Part shown: positions 33,562-45,000 of the stretch, one piece after another
Position numbering within the stretch: the first letter of the stretch is position 1
Layout of the letters: each line of letters begins with the position of its first letter
Origin: Nectonema munidae
Lineage: Eukaryota > Nematomorpha > Nectonematoida > Nectonematidae
DNA: 64,000 bases
Assembly (NCBI GenBank): GCA_030549495.1
Contig: JAUIRK010000022.1
Span: 62,001 to 126,000, forward strand
Direction of reading: 5' to 3'
The notes under the pieces: generated by a model
What the model was told of the DNA's origin: nothing
Databases searched by the model: none
The model's input: only the letters and a program-made list of their open reading frames with translations
Program-made: the position numbers and the translations under genes

Positions 33562-33649
33562 TTTTTTAGAATAATGCAAAATACAGATATGCTAGTTATT
33601 AACACAATAAAGTATTTAGATAAACAAAAACAAAGATATAAACCAAATG
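33562..33649 (+). repeat. Shared segment B, copy 1
   Basis: 88 bp matching 35548-35635 with one difference that I can see. In the second location it directly follows, on the minus strand, the C-terminal coding end of a hAT-like transposase, so it may be its 3' untranslated part captured here. Confidence 0.85.
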
Positions 33650-34199
33650 CGCCGCAAAAAAAGATTTTCTTTATTTGTTTGAAGCATTTTCAAAGTTCAA
33701 TAGTTAATGAACAAACACTTACTATTATTTAATTGTAAAAATATTAAATTTATTTATTTATTTTTACATTTCACAAAATAATATGTTTTTGTGAGTGCTC
33801 ACTGCTTATTGATTCTATTAGACCCATGTTAACCTGCAACGCAATGTTAAAAGTTTTTAGGTCGTTGCAGAAAAAAAAATAATAACTTTAACAAAAATAT
33901 TTTTTGAATGATTTAAATACAAGTAGAATGAGGCATTTTAAAAGTTTCAAAACTATATATATAATTTATGACAAAAAAATCTTAATTTTTAAAGTTTCTC
34001 GGGTCTGATAGACCCATGTTTGCCTGATGAGGGTTAAAAGCACATTCATCTAATGTTATAATTCAAATTGGTAAATATCTGTAGAGAGATAAATTAATCT
34101 CATTGACATTGCCATATTACTGAAATGCTTAGTTTAAATAAATTTTAAGATTAGTTTAAAGTATTAAAAGAATAATAAATCTAACGTTTAAGGTTCTAA

Positions 34200-34335
34200 G
34201 GGGCGTGAGTTAAGTTGGTTAGATACTGAGTTTCTATAATTCAAGGTCTCTGGTCTATGGCGCATCAGGCCCACTTTCCTGATAGTTCGATACAAGCGGC
34301 GCAAATGCGCCTTCTTGATGAAAACAACACACGTA
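34200..34335 (+). mobile_element. tRNA-derived SINE
   Basis: Starts GGGGCGTGAGTTAAGTTGGT with an A-box-like TTGGTTAGATAC. The B box is decayed at AAGGTCTCTGGTCTATGG. A non-tRNA body follows (TTCCTGATAGTTCGATACAA, GCGGCGCAAATGCGCC, TTCTTGATGAAAACA). It aligns with the copies at 42.6 and 43.4 kb on the other strand and the fragment at 5.4 kb. Confidence 0.75.
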
Positions 34336-35285
34336 ACTTTATCTTTACCTAATACAAATTAATACTTTGCTTCTTAAAAAACCTTTCTTGGATATTTAAA
34401 TTAAAAAAAAATATATTTTAATTTCTGAATGTAGCCTTTTCACTGAAATGTTTGTCCACTCTTGGATTAGAGCAAGGATATTTTTCATCGCTATAATTAA
34501 AAAGAAGACAACAACCCACTTAGCTCAAATAATCATGCCATCTAAATCTTAATTATCCCATTAAACAAAATGATAATCTTTAGGTAATATTAGCATGAAG
34601 ATTTAAAGTTAGATAAATATAATTATTCCATTTATGATTTTAAAATCTAGTTTTATACTAAGATTATAGAATTTAAAAATGCTATTAAACTTTATTGAAT
34701 GAAAAATAAGATAATTTAGTGAAAAAACACATTACGAAAAATATAATTAAAATATGGAAAATTTTAATTGAAAAAATCGAGATTATTAATAATAAAAGTA
34801 CAAAAAATTTTAATTGACAAATTTATATTATACAAAAAAAAGTTTTTTATACATGTTTTTGTTAATTTTTAATTAAATAAATTGAAATTTAATTTTTGAT
34901 ACGTTAATAATCCTTGTTAAATATGGAGGAGATTTAAAATATTTCAAATATAGGAAAATTTTTTAAAACTAAGTAAATACTCATAAAGATTTATTTTCAT
35001 GAAAATGGATTTTATTTTATTATTTATCTAAATACATTATTTTATTTTGGTAATCCAATCAAATATAATTTTAATATTCTGCGTAGAATTATTCAATTAC
35101 TTGGTTATAAAAATCTTTTGAAAGCTGTTTGATATTTTTATCTGAAATAAGACATTTATCTATCTCTGAATTCAAAATAGCTATATTATTTAATTAGACA
35201 AAATTAATGAGTTTTATAACATTTACCGTTTTTCCTTAAATTTCAAATAAAAAATGTAGTGAATAATTGAAAATGTGTTAAATAA
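34336..35285. other. AT-rich non-coding DNA
   Basis: No feature recognised. At 35286 a TAGGGTTGCTAGA sequence resembles the terminus of the MITE at 36227, but no matching partner end was found. Confidence 0.4.
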
Positions 35286-35401
35286 GGTAATTAGGGTTGC
35301 TAGATTTTTACATTATAAAACTGGGACAAAAATCGCGTTGAAAAAGGACAAGGATACCTTTTTATCATAGAAATATAATATAAAATATACTTTAGTAAAA
35401 G

Positions 35402-36121
35402 CATACCTGTCAATCTAAAATTATTGAAACCTTGTGATTATTGATTTTTTGTTGAAAAAAAACGGAGAAATTACCTAAAACAGAATGAATTAATCTACGA
35501 AATTCTCTTTGCCAAAAAGCATTATTGTTAAATATAAAATTGACAATTTTTTTAGAATAATGCAAAATATAGATATGCTAGTTATTAACACAATAAAGTA
35601 TTTAGATAAACAAAAACAAAGATATAAACCAAATGAATCCTTTATTATTGATATATGTTTGGTTGCTTTCTTTGGCAGATTTTGTATTTCTTCATCTGGT
35701 CTCAACAAATATTTTTGCTTTGTAGATTATGTGTCTTCATAGCTAAAATGCTTATTACCATCTAACTAAAGATTACCGTATATCAATTTTATTTTTCCGT
35801 ACAATGCTGGATAATCGTTAAGATTTGCATTGCTATGTGGAAGTACAAGAATTAAGGCACTACACGAGGAAGGATTTTGAATCTGTCTGTTGATGTTCCA
35901 GAAACTTTTAGTTTCGAAATATAATGCCACAAAACGTCTAATCGATAATGATCAATGTTGTTCCCCTTGTCATCAACAAAGATATATGATATTTATATCA
36001 ATTTCTTTTTTTAAATGTAGATTATAAAATTTTAAAAAACCGGGAGATAAAAACTTGAGACCTGGAGAAAGAAATCAAAATCGGAAGTCTCCCGTTATTG
36101 TCGGGAGAGTTGACAGGTATG
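35402..36121 (-). mobile_element. Short DNA transposon with CATACCTGTCAA ends and hAT-like coding remnant
   Basis: Perfect 12-bp terminal inverted repeat: CATACCTGTCAA at 35402-35413 and its complement at 36110-36121. Inside, the minus strand encodes ISKLKVSGTSTDRFKILPRV at about 35850-35940. A second block, MLRPDEEIQNLPKKATKH, ends near 35655. Both resemble the C-terminal part of a hAT-like transposase dimerisation region. The right end also carries an AGTCTCCCG / CGGGAGA hairpin. The element is internally deleted and not functional. Family assignment is moderate only. Confidence 0.55.
35548..35635 (+). repeat. Shared segment B, copy 2
   Basis: See 33562-33649; same orientation, one visible mismatch. 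Confidence 0.85.
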
Positions 36122-36226
36122 GACTAAAAAACAAGTTTTTATACTAAAAAAGAGATAAATTATTTAGACTATTTTCGCAAAATTTATCCAACATACCTAA
36201 AAACACAATTCTATTTGCATTAAAAT

Positions 36227-36821
36227 TAGGGTTGCCAGACAATTAAAAATATAAATATTTTTTATATTGCCAGAAATATTAAAGTTCAGCAATTTACTAC
36301 CAAAAGAGGGAGCGTCTTTTCACTCAAAAATACATTCAAAAAACTATTATGTTCATGATAAAATATATATAAAAAAGAGACATGTCCCGAATTTGATCAT
36401 TTTGTCCCCTGTCCCGCATTGATACTTATGGGACACACTTATTGTCCCGAGTTTAGTTCACCATAATAATATTATATTTAACACCTTAAAAAGGTTATTC
36501 GTTGAAACTTTGTATGTGATTATAATTCATAGCTGCATCTTTTTCTTGAGGGACAATCCACCATATCTTAACCTGGATTTTTTTTACCCTTATTTGCTTG
36601 TTTTTCTCTGTATGTTTGTATATATATGTGTATGTGTATATAATTATTTTCTTTTTGTTTACTTTATACCCCTTTTAAATTCTTTCTTTATGTTTGTGAT
36701 AATTATCTTTACGTTTTATAATATATTGGCCTCGCTGTGTATGTAGGTATAAATTTATATATATATGCTGGGAAATTACAAGAGTGTACCGGATTTCTAA
36801 TCTTGTAATCTGGCAACCCTA
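36227..36821. mobile_element. hAT-like MITE with TAGGGTTGCCAGA ends
   Basis: Left end TAGGGTTGCCAGA and right end TCTGGCAACCCTA are exact inverted repeats. The flanking octamers ATTAAAAT (36219-36226) and ATTATAAT (36822-36829) differ at one base, as expected of an old 8-bp hAT target duplication. The interior has GTCCCG/GGGAC motifs and a GT/AT-rich patch, with no transposase. It contains shared segment A at 36250-36376. Confidence 0.75.
36250..36376 (+). repeat. Shared segment A, copy 2
   Basis: See 33346-33473; nearly identical, same orientation, here inside a hAT-like MITE. Confidence 0.85.
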
Positions 36822-36980
36822 ATTATAATGCACTTAGAAATATTGTGTTTTACATTGTTGGAAATAAAGCTTTTTTTTATCATAAATTTTGTCTTTTTGA
36901 AATAAATTTTCTGAAAATCACAACCTCCTAAACTAAGTCTTTAAGATTTTAGGATAAAATTACCTTGATACTTACTCTAA

Positions 36981-37674
36981 TTATAACTCTAACTGTAAAT
37001 ATAATCGTAACCCTAATTTTAATATTTTATATTTTGAAGTTTTTGTTTTTGCAAATAATTTCTTTTTTATAATAGATGCTTTTTGCGCATCTATTATGCA
37101 CTCAGGTTCAGTGACGAAATTAGCTTTGAAAACAATAAGAGCAATTGATTTTAAAAGGGCCCACCAATTTTTTATGCTTACTTCATATGGTCTCCAAATA
37201 AATTTTTCATCTGTGCAAGAATAAATAATAACCTGTAAGATAGTAAACAGCATATTTGATAACATAGTTAATATATTCCGTAAATTAAAAAAACAATAAT
37301 AAAAAATTAAATTATTCAATAAAACATGTTTTACATAGAAAAATTATTATGTAAAAAATCGTCCATTCCAACTTTCGTTTTACATTCGACACACAGCGGC
37401 ACACGCGTTTGGATAGGCCCTATCTAATTCATTAAATACCATAAAAGGAATTATTCCAGAACTTGATAGACATTTATCCAAACACACTTCTTTGTAAAAA
37501 TCTTTTAAACATACATACTCGTCAAAATTAGTGTCATTTTCAATGTCATCTCTATAGAACTTTGCAAGGTTATCAACTTTTTCTTGATTGAATGTGTATC
37601 AACATTATCGTTTATATATTTCTAAGGGGTCCACCTAAACCGACTGCCCTTCCTCCACCGCCCGCGTGCCACTG
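36981..37674 (-). pseudogene. hAT transposase relic with right terminus
   Basis: The right end at 37674 (complement CAGTGGCACGCGGGCGGTGG) resembles hAT termini of the CAGTGGCG type. Reading minus from 37600, frames give NDTNFDEYVCLKDFYKEV, then SSSGIIPFMVFNELDRAYPN and ACAAVCRM. These resemble the region just before the hAT dimerisation domain of DUF4371/ZMYM-type transposases. A further open frame at 36981-37319 contains FIWRPYEVSIKNWWALLKSI, which I do not recognise; it may belong to the same relic. No left terminus was found. Confidence 0.45.
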
Positions 37675-37679
37675 CTAGT

Positions 37680-38890
37680 TACGTCACTCATCAGATTAGC
37701 AATTTATAAACCTATTTTTTATACCACAACAATCAATTTTTTATTTTTATTATCTTCAACCCTTTTCAATTTGAAAACATCCATGGTCCCTTTACCTTAC
37801 TTTTACCTTAAGTGAAGCAATATTGCAGAAGAATAAAATAAGCATGACCAATGAAATCTTCATTGTTATTAAAGATAGTGAAACAAGCTTCTATAGTGTT
37901 TACTGATATTTGAAATATATGGCATACGTTATAAAATAAGTAATCAATAAAATATAACCATTTTCTTGTAATTGTAAAAAATTTGAAATTACCTAAAATC
38001 CACTCAAATTCCATTAAATTTGTCCAAATCTTTATAACCAATTTAACTATATTTTTGACATTTTAGACAAACATACGGCAAATTAGGATTCTCAAAAGTT
38101 ATGATAAGAAAAAAAACTTTTTTTCCAGCCATGCAAAGTAAAATATTTCTGATCGAATACAAAAGCTCATTATTGATGTTATTTTTATATTTGTTGGAAA
38201 AGTCTTAATTTTGTTGGAATAATATATATTAGATGTAGACCACAACTAATTAAACACAATTCAGGTCAGTGATCAGGTCAAATTTATTCAAATTTGCCCA
38301 AATCTGGTTTTACTACGAACCAGTTTACTGTTAATTCTTTTAGCGCAGGCAAATTATTTTTAGTTTAATGCTGAGCAAAGTCTCTACTATCCTACATGAT
38401 GTGTATCTAGTGAAGCCATAATTCTGTCCCAACAAAAATTTTCGTATTTTGCAGTCAACTCAAATAACACAATAAAAACTTAATGATGTCTTGCAAAGAA
38501 ATCCCTTTTCTTTTAACATTAAATTTTTAAATCGAACTTAATTCGGATATAACGTAAGTGTTATTTCTTCTTTACACGCTTCTGATTTTTAGATAAGTGA
38601 AACATTTACAACATATTTTAAAAATAAGACTAAATTTTGCAAAAAATATTTGAATATGTAGATGTCACGATTCCTGAATAAAATATTTTTCCTAGAACAA
38701 AATGCCTGAGATTAACATTTTTTATTGCTTTTGCATTAATCTCTCCATAAATAGCCTTTATATTACTTTGATAAAGGAACGTCGTCGTTCCTAAATACTA
38801 TATCGTTTTTGATATAAAAATCCTTTGTTTCTTTTTGAGCTATTCCAATTTATTTATACTACTTTACTACATGGGACAATCCCTTGCAAT
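37680..38890. other. Non-coding AT-rich DNA
   Basis: No supported feature. Minus-strand open frames of up to 77 codons carry no domain. Confidence 0.4.
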
Positions 38891-40780
38891 CAGTGGCGTA
38901 GCCAGAAAAAAAGTTAATCGGGGGGGGGGGGCACACATTGGAAATTTTTGATAAAATAAAAATACACCTTTTAGACTTATTTATTTATATAGAATTGTAG
39001 CTTGTTTGTTTGAAAATCAACCACAAAGGCATGTTCAAAAAGGCAGTTTTGTTTTCAAACCACTTTTCAACTTCTAAAAAAATATAGTCACGAAGGGGTG
39101 ATCCACAAAAGGATAATAAAAAAAATATAAAATACACTTTTAAAATAATTGAAGGCTGCGAGTTTTGTTGGCAAAAACTTTTAGAATTTCATCATAGTTT
39201 ATTTTATTAGTATAATCTCTCAAATACGCCAAAATTATTAGATTTTGGCATCATTGATGTTCTTTGCTCAGACAAAATTTGCTTTAAAAATGAAAAACTT
39301 CTTTCACAGGAAGCGGTACTAACACCAAAAGATAAGGCACCTGAGGGTTACAGAACATGAAAAAATATAATCGAAAGTTGTGTTCATACCGATGTATAGA
39401 TTGTATACATTTCTAATAGCCTTAAAAACAGTGCCCTTTCGCTCTTCAAATCTAAAATTTTGATAAATTTTATAAAATCAAAAGTTCATATAAAATCAGG
39501 TATAAATATTTTACCTTAGATTGATATTGGAAATGCATGTATCAATGATTTCATAATAAATACCAACATAGCAATCATCAGTTTGACGAAAGCCAATCGT
39601 GCTAAGAGTTATTAAATATTTTAACCTGGATGAAAATTTTTATGTTCTTTTAGAATGAAGCAGAGAGTTTCTTTTTGATTAGTGTTGTGTTCTTTTAGAA
39701 TGAAGCCGAGATGTTTCTTTTTGATTAGTGAATCAAGTGATTTTTTTTCATATGGTTGAAAAAATATCATTTTCACGTAAAGAAGTTAATCAACCATAGT
39801 TGCAAAACAATTGAAATCGCTATCATAAGACTTTAACATGTATCATCATAATAATGTGCTATCAAAAATATTTAAGCAGTAAAGTTTATTTGGGCATATG
39901 TGTTCAGTAGAGACATCAGTTCAAGTAGTTTTTTCAAAATTAGTAAGGCAAAAAAACGGTGGCTTTTCAAATTGAGATAACAATCTTTCAGCTTCGATGT
40001 TTATATCTGAACATGACATTAGATCTGGTTTACAACAATTGACCAAAAATTTTCGCAATTCATCGTAGTTATCGATGACTACTGTAATCGTCTCTACGTG
40101 ACTCGTCCATCTTTGATCTAGAAGTCTTTTCATTATCCGTCCATTATAATATTTAGTTATTTTCTATTTTTTTTGTGAATCTATACACCATTTTACAAAG
40201 TGCTAAGGCTTTTGAAACTTGACTGTTTATAGATAACGTGTTTGTAATAGAAAGATGGAACTGATGATTGAAACAGTGTAAAAAAGATACTATTATTCAT
40301 GATGATTCTTACTCCGCCTTGTTTCCTTCAAAAAAATCGAAGGCTAAATTCACTGTATTACTAATAAATTATTATACCTGGCAAAATAGCAGCACCATCA
40401 TAGCATTGTGAAACTATTTTACTAGTATCAATTTTTAGGTATCTAAGACTTCTAAAATTTTTTCAGCGATAGCTTTAGCACTTAAATCTTCAGTGTTGCA
40501 TATATCTAGCAAATTTTTTCTACAGTTACCATTTTCAAAATATCTAATAATCTAAGAAAAAAAATTATATTTCTATACATGTTCTAAGTTTGACAAAAAC
40601 AGTTGCTTTACTATAGATATATTTTCATCATTGTTACAATCTCGGGTTCTATTCGCTTTTAAACAAATATATGGGACATTAGGAGAATTTATTTCTTCCA
40701 CAACTTTTGAAATAACATATGAGGCCATAATATAAGGTGACCAGATTTTAACATTGGTAAAGCGGGACACCATTAACATG
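38891..40780 (-). pseudogene. hAT transposon relic, DUF4371-type transposase
   Basis: Left terminus CAGTGGCGTAGCCAGAAAA is followed by a run of 12 G at 38920-38931. The transposase reads on the minus strand from about 40740: ASYVISKVVEEINSPNVPYI (degenerate from 'DETRD' type, here NRTRDC), then SKIVSQCYDGAAILPG. Next are CFNHQFHLSITNTLSIN and MKRLLDQRWTSHVETITVVI (39921-40133). The dimerisation block is SFGVSTASCERSFSFLKQIL at about 39260-39330. This is the full order of a hAT transposase lacking its N-terminus. Many stops and shifts are present. The 5' side is interrupted at about 40735 by a second hAT element. Confidence 0.75.
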
Positions 40781-42232
40781 GGGTTCTTGATTAAAAATTT
40801 GGTCTATATGGAGCAACAAAAAATTTCATAGAACGCAAAAATAGTATCGTAATATATTTTTTCAAACATAAGTACAATACATTAAAAAATATGTATAGTA
40901 TTATATATTCTTTGGCATATTTCTCATTTGAGTGAATTATTTTTAGTAGAGTGTTGTTGTTGTTTCAAAAATCATGAAATTTTTCACAAGAACTCGTTGG
41001 ATTATATTTCATACATTAAATGGCTTTTAAAGTTTCAACACTTAATTGTGATTTTTCTGATGTTCATACTTTATTCACCGTAGAAAAAAGACGTTCAGTT
41101 GCGGCATTCAAAATGGTGAAATGCTTCCAACTATTTGTTCTCTATCGTGATTTTAACTGATTCCCATAATTTAATCCTTTCATTATCAATATATTTTTTT
41201 TAATAATGATGCTTCATTAAAAATATCATTTTCGGAAATATTACTATATGGGAAATTTTGAGTAATATAAATGATTTTTGCACATCATTCCATTTAAGTT
41301 CTTGTTTCAATGTAAACCAATGAAAATGTTGAATATCATTGTAATGTCTAACCGCTCATGGCACTGAAATTTTACATTATTAACTTCATTTGCCACTTGG
41401 ATTACAGAAATGTTGTCACCTTCAATAAGTTTTATAGTAATTTTGAAAAAACTGTTTGATTGTGTACAAACCCTAGCCAAATTTTAAAAGAATCTTTTTC
41501 AAAAAACTCTTCTAAAATTCTAGGACATTTATCCTGTGATAGAAAGTAGGATTTCAAGGGATCATATATTTTTAAAATTCTTTCCATAGCTGGCAAAAGA
41601 GCTAACCAGCGCGTTTTACTGTATCCAAGTATTTTCTGATATTCGACTTCCGCAGTTTCACAAAATTCATTAAGCATTTTAACGCGCACAGTTTATATAT
41701 AGAAATAAGAATATCTTTTTTGTTCTTCAAGTAAAAAATAAAAAAAAAATTTATCAATCTAATTTATAAATTTCGATGAAACACTTAAAAAGTCTTCTAT
41801 CGATTATATTAATTATTAATTATAGATAAGTAAAATACTTGATCAAAAAGATATTTTGAAAATTAATTTTTTCACAATTTTTTTACAAACTCGAAATTTC
41901 CATTTTTTTGATACTTTTTGAACAATCATCTTTTACTTAGCTTTTATTGATGATAAAAAAATATTAAAACTGCTAAAACCAAAAAATAAATCAAGTAAAT
42001 AACAATTCTAAATAGTGATAATTATTTTTTACCAAACTAAAAATTAACAAAAATAATATGAAATTCATATCCTGGCGAAGTAGTCACATGGCCACTGAAA
42101 ATCGTATATTGCCGTTTTCTGGCTTGTCGTGCATTCTTTTCTAAAATCGGGACTTTTTTAAAATGCCCAGGACGCGGGACAATTTGTTGAAAATCAGGAC
42201 TGTCCCGCCAAAAGCGGGAGCATTTGGGTGAG
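40736..42232 (-). mobile_element. Second hAT element inserted into the first
   Basis: Left end reads ATAAGGTGACCAGATTTT with AAAGCGGGAC close by. The right end (complement) reads TCACCCAAATGCTCCCGC and then TTTTGGCGGGACAGTCC. These imperfect terminal repeats are of the known GGTGACCA...CCCGC hAT type. The minus strand encodes EVEYQKILGYSKTRWLALLP and IYDPLKSYFLSQDKCPRILE (41432-41689), then LNAATERLFSTVNKV at about 41070-41110, the hAT dimerisation motif. The N-terminal half is missing. It splits the hAT relic at 38.9-40.7 kb, which makes it the younger of the two. Confidence 0.65.
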
Positions 42233-42580
42233 GTATATTTGGCATTTTTTGGAATAGTTTTGTAAATCTAATAAACAAATAAAAAACATATATATTTTAG
42301 ATATTAAAATTTCTCATAAAAAATCAATAATTTATACCAATTTTTGAAAAAAGAAACCAATCGTTTTATTTGATAAATTTCAAAATCAAAGTAAAAGATT
42401 TTACCTAATTTAATTTATTATCTTTTTTCAAGGTAAATTCAAACGGTATTTTCGCTTACATTCTTATTTTAACTTCAGAATCTTTTTATAGATCTAGAGA
42501 TGGAAATTAACTTTTTTTCGTTTTCGAGGGAAACCGGTATACAAATATTTTTAATAAGATATTTTATAAAGGTAAAGATA
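42233..42580. other. AT-rich DNA between elements
   Basis: No feature recognised. It might hold the missing N-terminal side of the older hAT, but I see no BED or MYM finger. Confidence 0.35.
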
Positions 42581-42715
42581 CCATAGGGTGTTTTCATTGA
42601 GAAGGCACAATTGCGCCGCTTGTATCGAACTATAATGAAAGCAGGCTTGATGCGGGATCGAACCTAAGACCTTTAGTAATCGAATCGAGCATCTAACCAA
42701 CCCTACTCAGGCCCC
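42581..42715 (-). mobile_element. tRNA-derived SINE, best-preserved copy
   Basis: On the minus strand it begins GGGGCCTGAGTAGGGTTGGT with an A-box-like GGTTGGTTAGATGC. A clear B box follows (TTAGGTTCGATCCC), then the body CGCATCAAGCCTGC, TTTCATTATAGTTCGATAC, AAGCGGCGCAATTGTGCC, TTCTCAATGAAAACACCC. A- and B-box spacing of about 40 bases is that of a tRNA pol III promoter. It is not a functional tRNA, because no intact cloverleaf or CCA-adjacent acceptor stem closes. Confidence 0.8.
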
Positions 42716-43442
42716 ATTTTTTTATTATAAAATATAAAAATGTCATAACCTTTAAAAAAAATTATATTATCCAATATTATATTCTAGTAGAACATGATTT
42801 GAAAAATGTTATTTAGTTTTAAGGAGAGATTGAGGGTTGCATTCTTGATTCAAAATTTCTTGCACTCGGAAAATTTCTTTTACATAACGCTTTGTATTTG
42901 TATTTTTCGATATTTTAAAAAATTGATAATTACCGTTAAAAAATTTAAATTATGATGCAAAAAATTGTTTAGAAACTTGTCTAGATAATAAACTTAGCTT
43001 TGCTTTCTTAGATTCTAAATTAAAAACATTTTTGATGGTTTTTTTATACTCTTCGCGTTGGATCTTGGAACCAAGATAAATTAAAAAAAATTGTAATCGG
43101 GAATTTGTTTTATATTTTCCACCCTCTTTGTATTTAAATATTAAACAATACCCATATATTAGGCGTGCAAGATTTTTAAATCAGCAAACCTGGATAAATA
43201 TCAGATTGAAAGATGTTATGAACAAAATTTTTTCTGAAGGGTAAATAGAAAATTTTACTTGAAATTTTTTTTAATTATTCCTACTTTGAGTTAGATTTTA
43301 AAAAATCCTTTTTTGAAATTATAAAATAGGTAAATAAAAAAGCGAGTTCTTCTATATTCCTCAAGATTCCGTTAATCAATGAAATTAAAGAAGAAGAAGA
43401 AGTTTATTTGAAACAAAACATGAGTGACACAATTAAAGGAAA
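42716..43442. other. AT-rich DNA
   Basis: No supported feature. Confidence 0.4.
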
Positions 43443-43580
43443 GGTACCGTGGGTGTGTTTTAATTGACAAGGCACTAATGTACCGTTTATGTCAAACTAT
43501 GAACAAATTGGTATCGATGAGGAATCGAATCGAGAGGTTTTCGTGCTGAGTCAATCTTCTCAACCAACCATTACACAATG
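43443..43580 (-). mobile_element. tRNA-derived SINE, diverged copy
   Basis: Minus strand: TAATGGTTGGTTGAGAAG (A-box region), CTCGATTCGATTCC (B box), then ATAGTTTGACATAAACGGTA and GTGCCTTGTCAATTAAAACA. Same architecture as the copy at 42.6 kb but more diverged. Confidence 0.7.
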
Positions 43581-43739
43581 TATTAATGATTATAATTTAA
43601 GTGAGTGGAATGAAACTCCATCAAAGCTGTTTGAATTTAAAAAAAAGTGGAAGAATAACTCGAAATATAGAAAAATCAAAATGTGGCACATTAAAATTAC
43701 CAAAAAAAAGATAATACAATGTTAGATGATTCATAATAT

Positions 43740-45000
43740 TCACATTAGGATTAGAAGATTTTATAGTTCCAAAAAAAGCATTCGTTCACTAATAAAAATA
43801 TATATAAAATTTCACAATAAGCAGTTCAAAACATCAATAATCCAATTGGATTGAAAATTTACAAGAAAAACAGTTACTTAGAGAGCATTTTACTTTATAA
43901 TTTTCAATGTATCTTTCCTTGATTTTTTTCTTGAATCCGCTTATACAAAAACTTAGGTAATTGACTAGATACAAATTATTATTGTTCCAAAACTCAACCA
44001 ATTTAAATTAGATAGTTTGATAATATTTCATTCTTTTATAATATAGGAGAATGGTTTTCAATTTATTTCGTAAATCATATCTATCTTTCATTCGGTTAAA
44101 ATCTAAAACGTCTAAAAAGGTATCAGGAAGCTGATTGTTGAAAAACTTATAAGTAATAAAACCAAGGTTGTACTCATACAAATCATCAATTTTCAGCACT
44201 TTAGCATCAAAAAAGAGTGAGCTTGTATGGGATAGGAAATTCGCATTGTATATTAACCTTAATGCTTTCTTTTGTAGCCTAATTAATAATGTGAGATCAT
44301 TATGTCCCCCTAAGACAAGACAATAATTTAATAAGATAAAAAAAAATGAATCATAGAGCAATTTTTTGACTTGCTAAAGGCTTTCCTAAAAAATTTAAGT
44401 ATTCCAGTAACTTTTGAAAGTTTGTTCACAATACAAGCAATGTGACAGCCCCATTTCGGTTTATTGTCAATGACATCACCTAGTATTTCAAAAAATTTAG
44501 TGCATTTGAACATGAAATTATCGAGTTTAATTTTAGTTTCACTCTTACTTGTGAATAGCATCGCTTGAGATTTATTGAAATTCATACTGTTTACGGAACA
44601 CCAATTTAAAACATCATGTAATTGATCATTAAAGTAATTGACACTAATAGTTTCATCATCCAAAGAAAAAGGTATATTTATTGTAAGATCATCAGCAAAC
44701 GTGAACAAGTCAGTTTTTCATTAGATAAGTGCAGATCATTTGAAAATATTAAAAAGAGCAATGGGCCCAAAATAGAACCCTGAGGAACCCCCTGAAACAA
44801 CATTTATTTTTTTAGAAAAAGAACTATCAATAACATCTTGTTATTGACGATCTTTTAAATACGACACGATGAGGGATAATGACTGATCTAGAAAACCATA
44901 CGAACTTAGTTTTTGAATGAGAAGATTATGTGGAATCATATCAAAGGCTTTAGTAAAGTCAATAAAGACTGTTAAAACACTAAGACGAAATTAAAGATGT
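43740..45000 (-). pseudogene. 5'-truncated LINE, RT and C-terminal domain
   Basis: The minus strand from 45 kb encodes VFIDFTKAFDMIPHNLLIQK, a shifted GVPQGSILGP block and then FTFADDLTINIPFSLDDE with the catalytic FADD intact. LNWCSVNSMNFNKSQAMLF follows. After a break come RLQKKALRLIYNANFLSHTS and LFFDAKVLKIDDLYEYNLG (44008-44361). This is a Jockey/CR1-group RT fragment resembling the 9-13 kb LINE in C-terminal organisation but distinct in sequence. Frameshifts lie around 44340 and 44710-44790. The abrupt start at 45.0 kb shows 5' truncation. Confidence 0.8.

Larger units (their letters stand above)
33179..34033. mobile_element. piggyBac-like MITE with TTAA target duplications
   Basis: Left end TTAA-CTCTCATGCGGCAAACAT and right end, reverse complemented, TTAA-CCCTCATCAGGCAAACAT match over the first 18 bases apart from a few positions. 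Both sit directly at TTAA (33175-33178 and 34034-34037), the piggyBac target. Subterminal GATGGGTC / GACCCATG motifs recur inside both ends, and an extra TAGACCCATGTTAACCTGC lies at about 33818. At 855 bp with no transposase it would be a non-autonomous element. It includes two segments also present elsewhere (33346-33473 and 33562-33649). Confidence 0.7.

Noticed and set aside
33535-33732. 65-codon open frame in the piggyBac-like MITE
   Set aside because: Mostly made of shared segment B and AT-rich sequence; no domain.
42581-42715. Functional tRNA gene
   Set aside because: A- and B-box-like segments exist, but the acceptor stem does not close and the body continues as in the other SINE copies.
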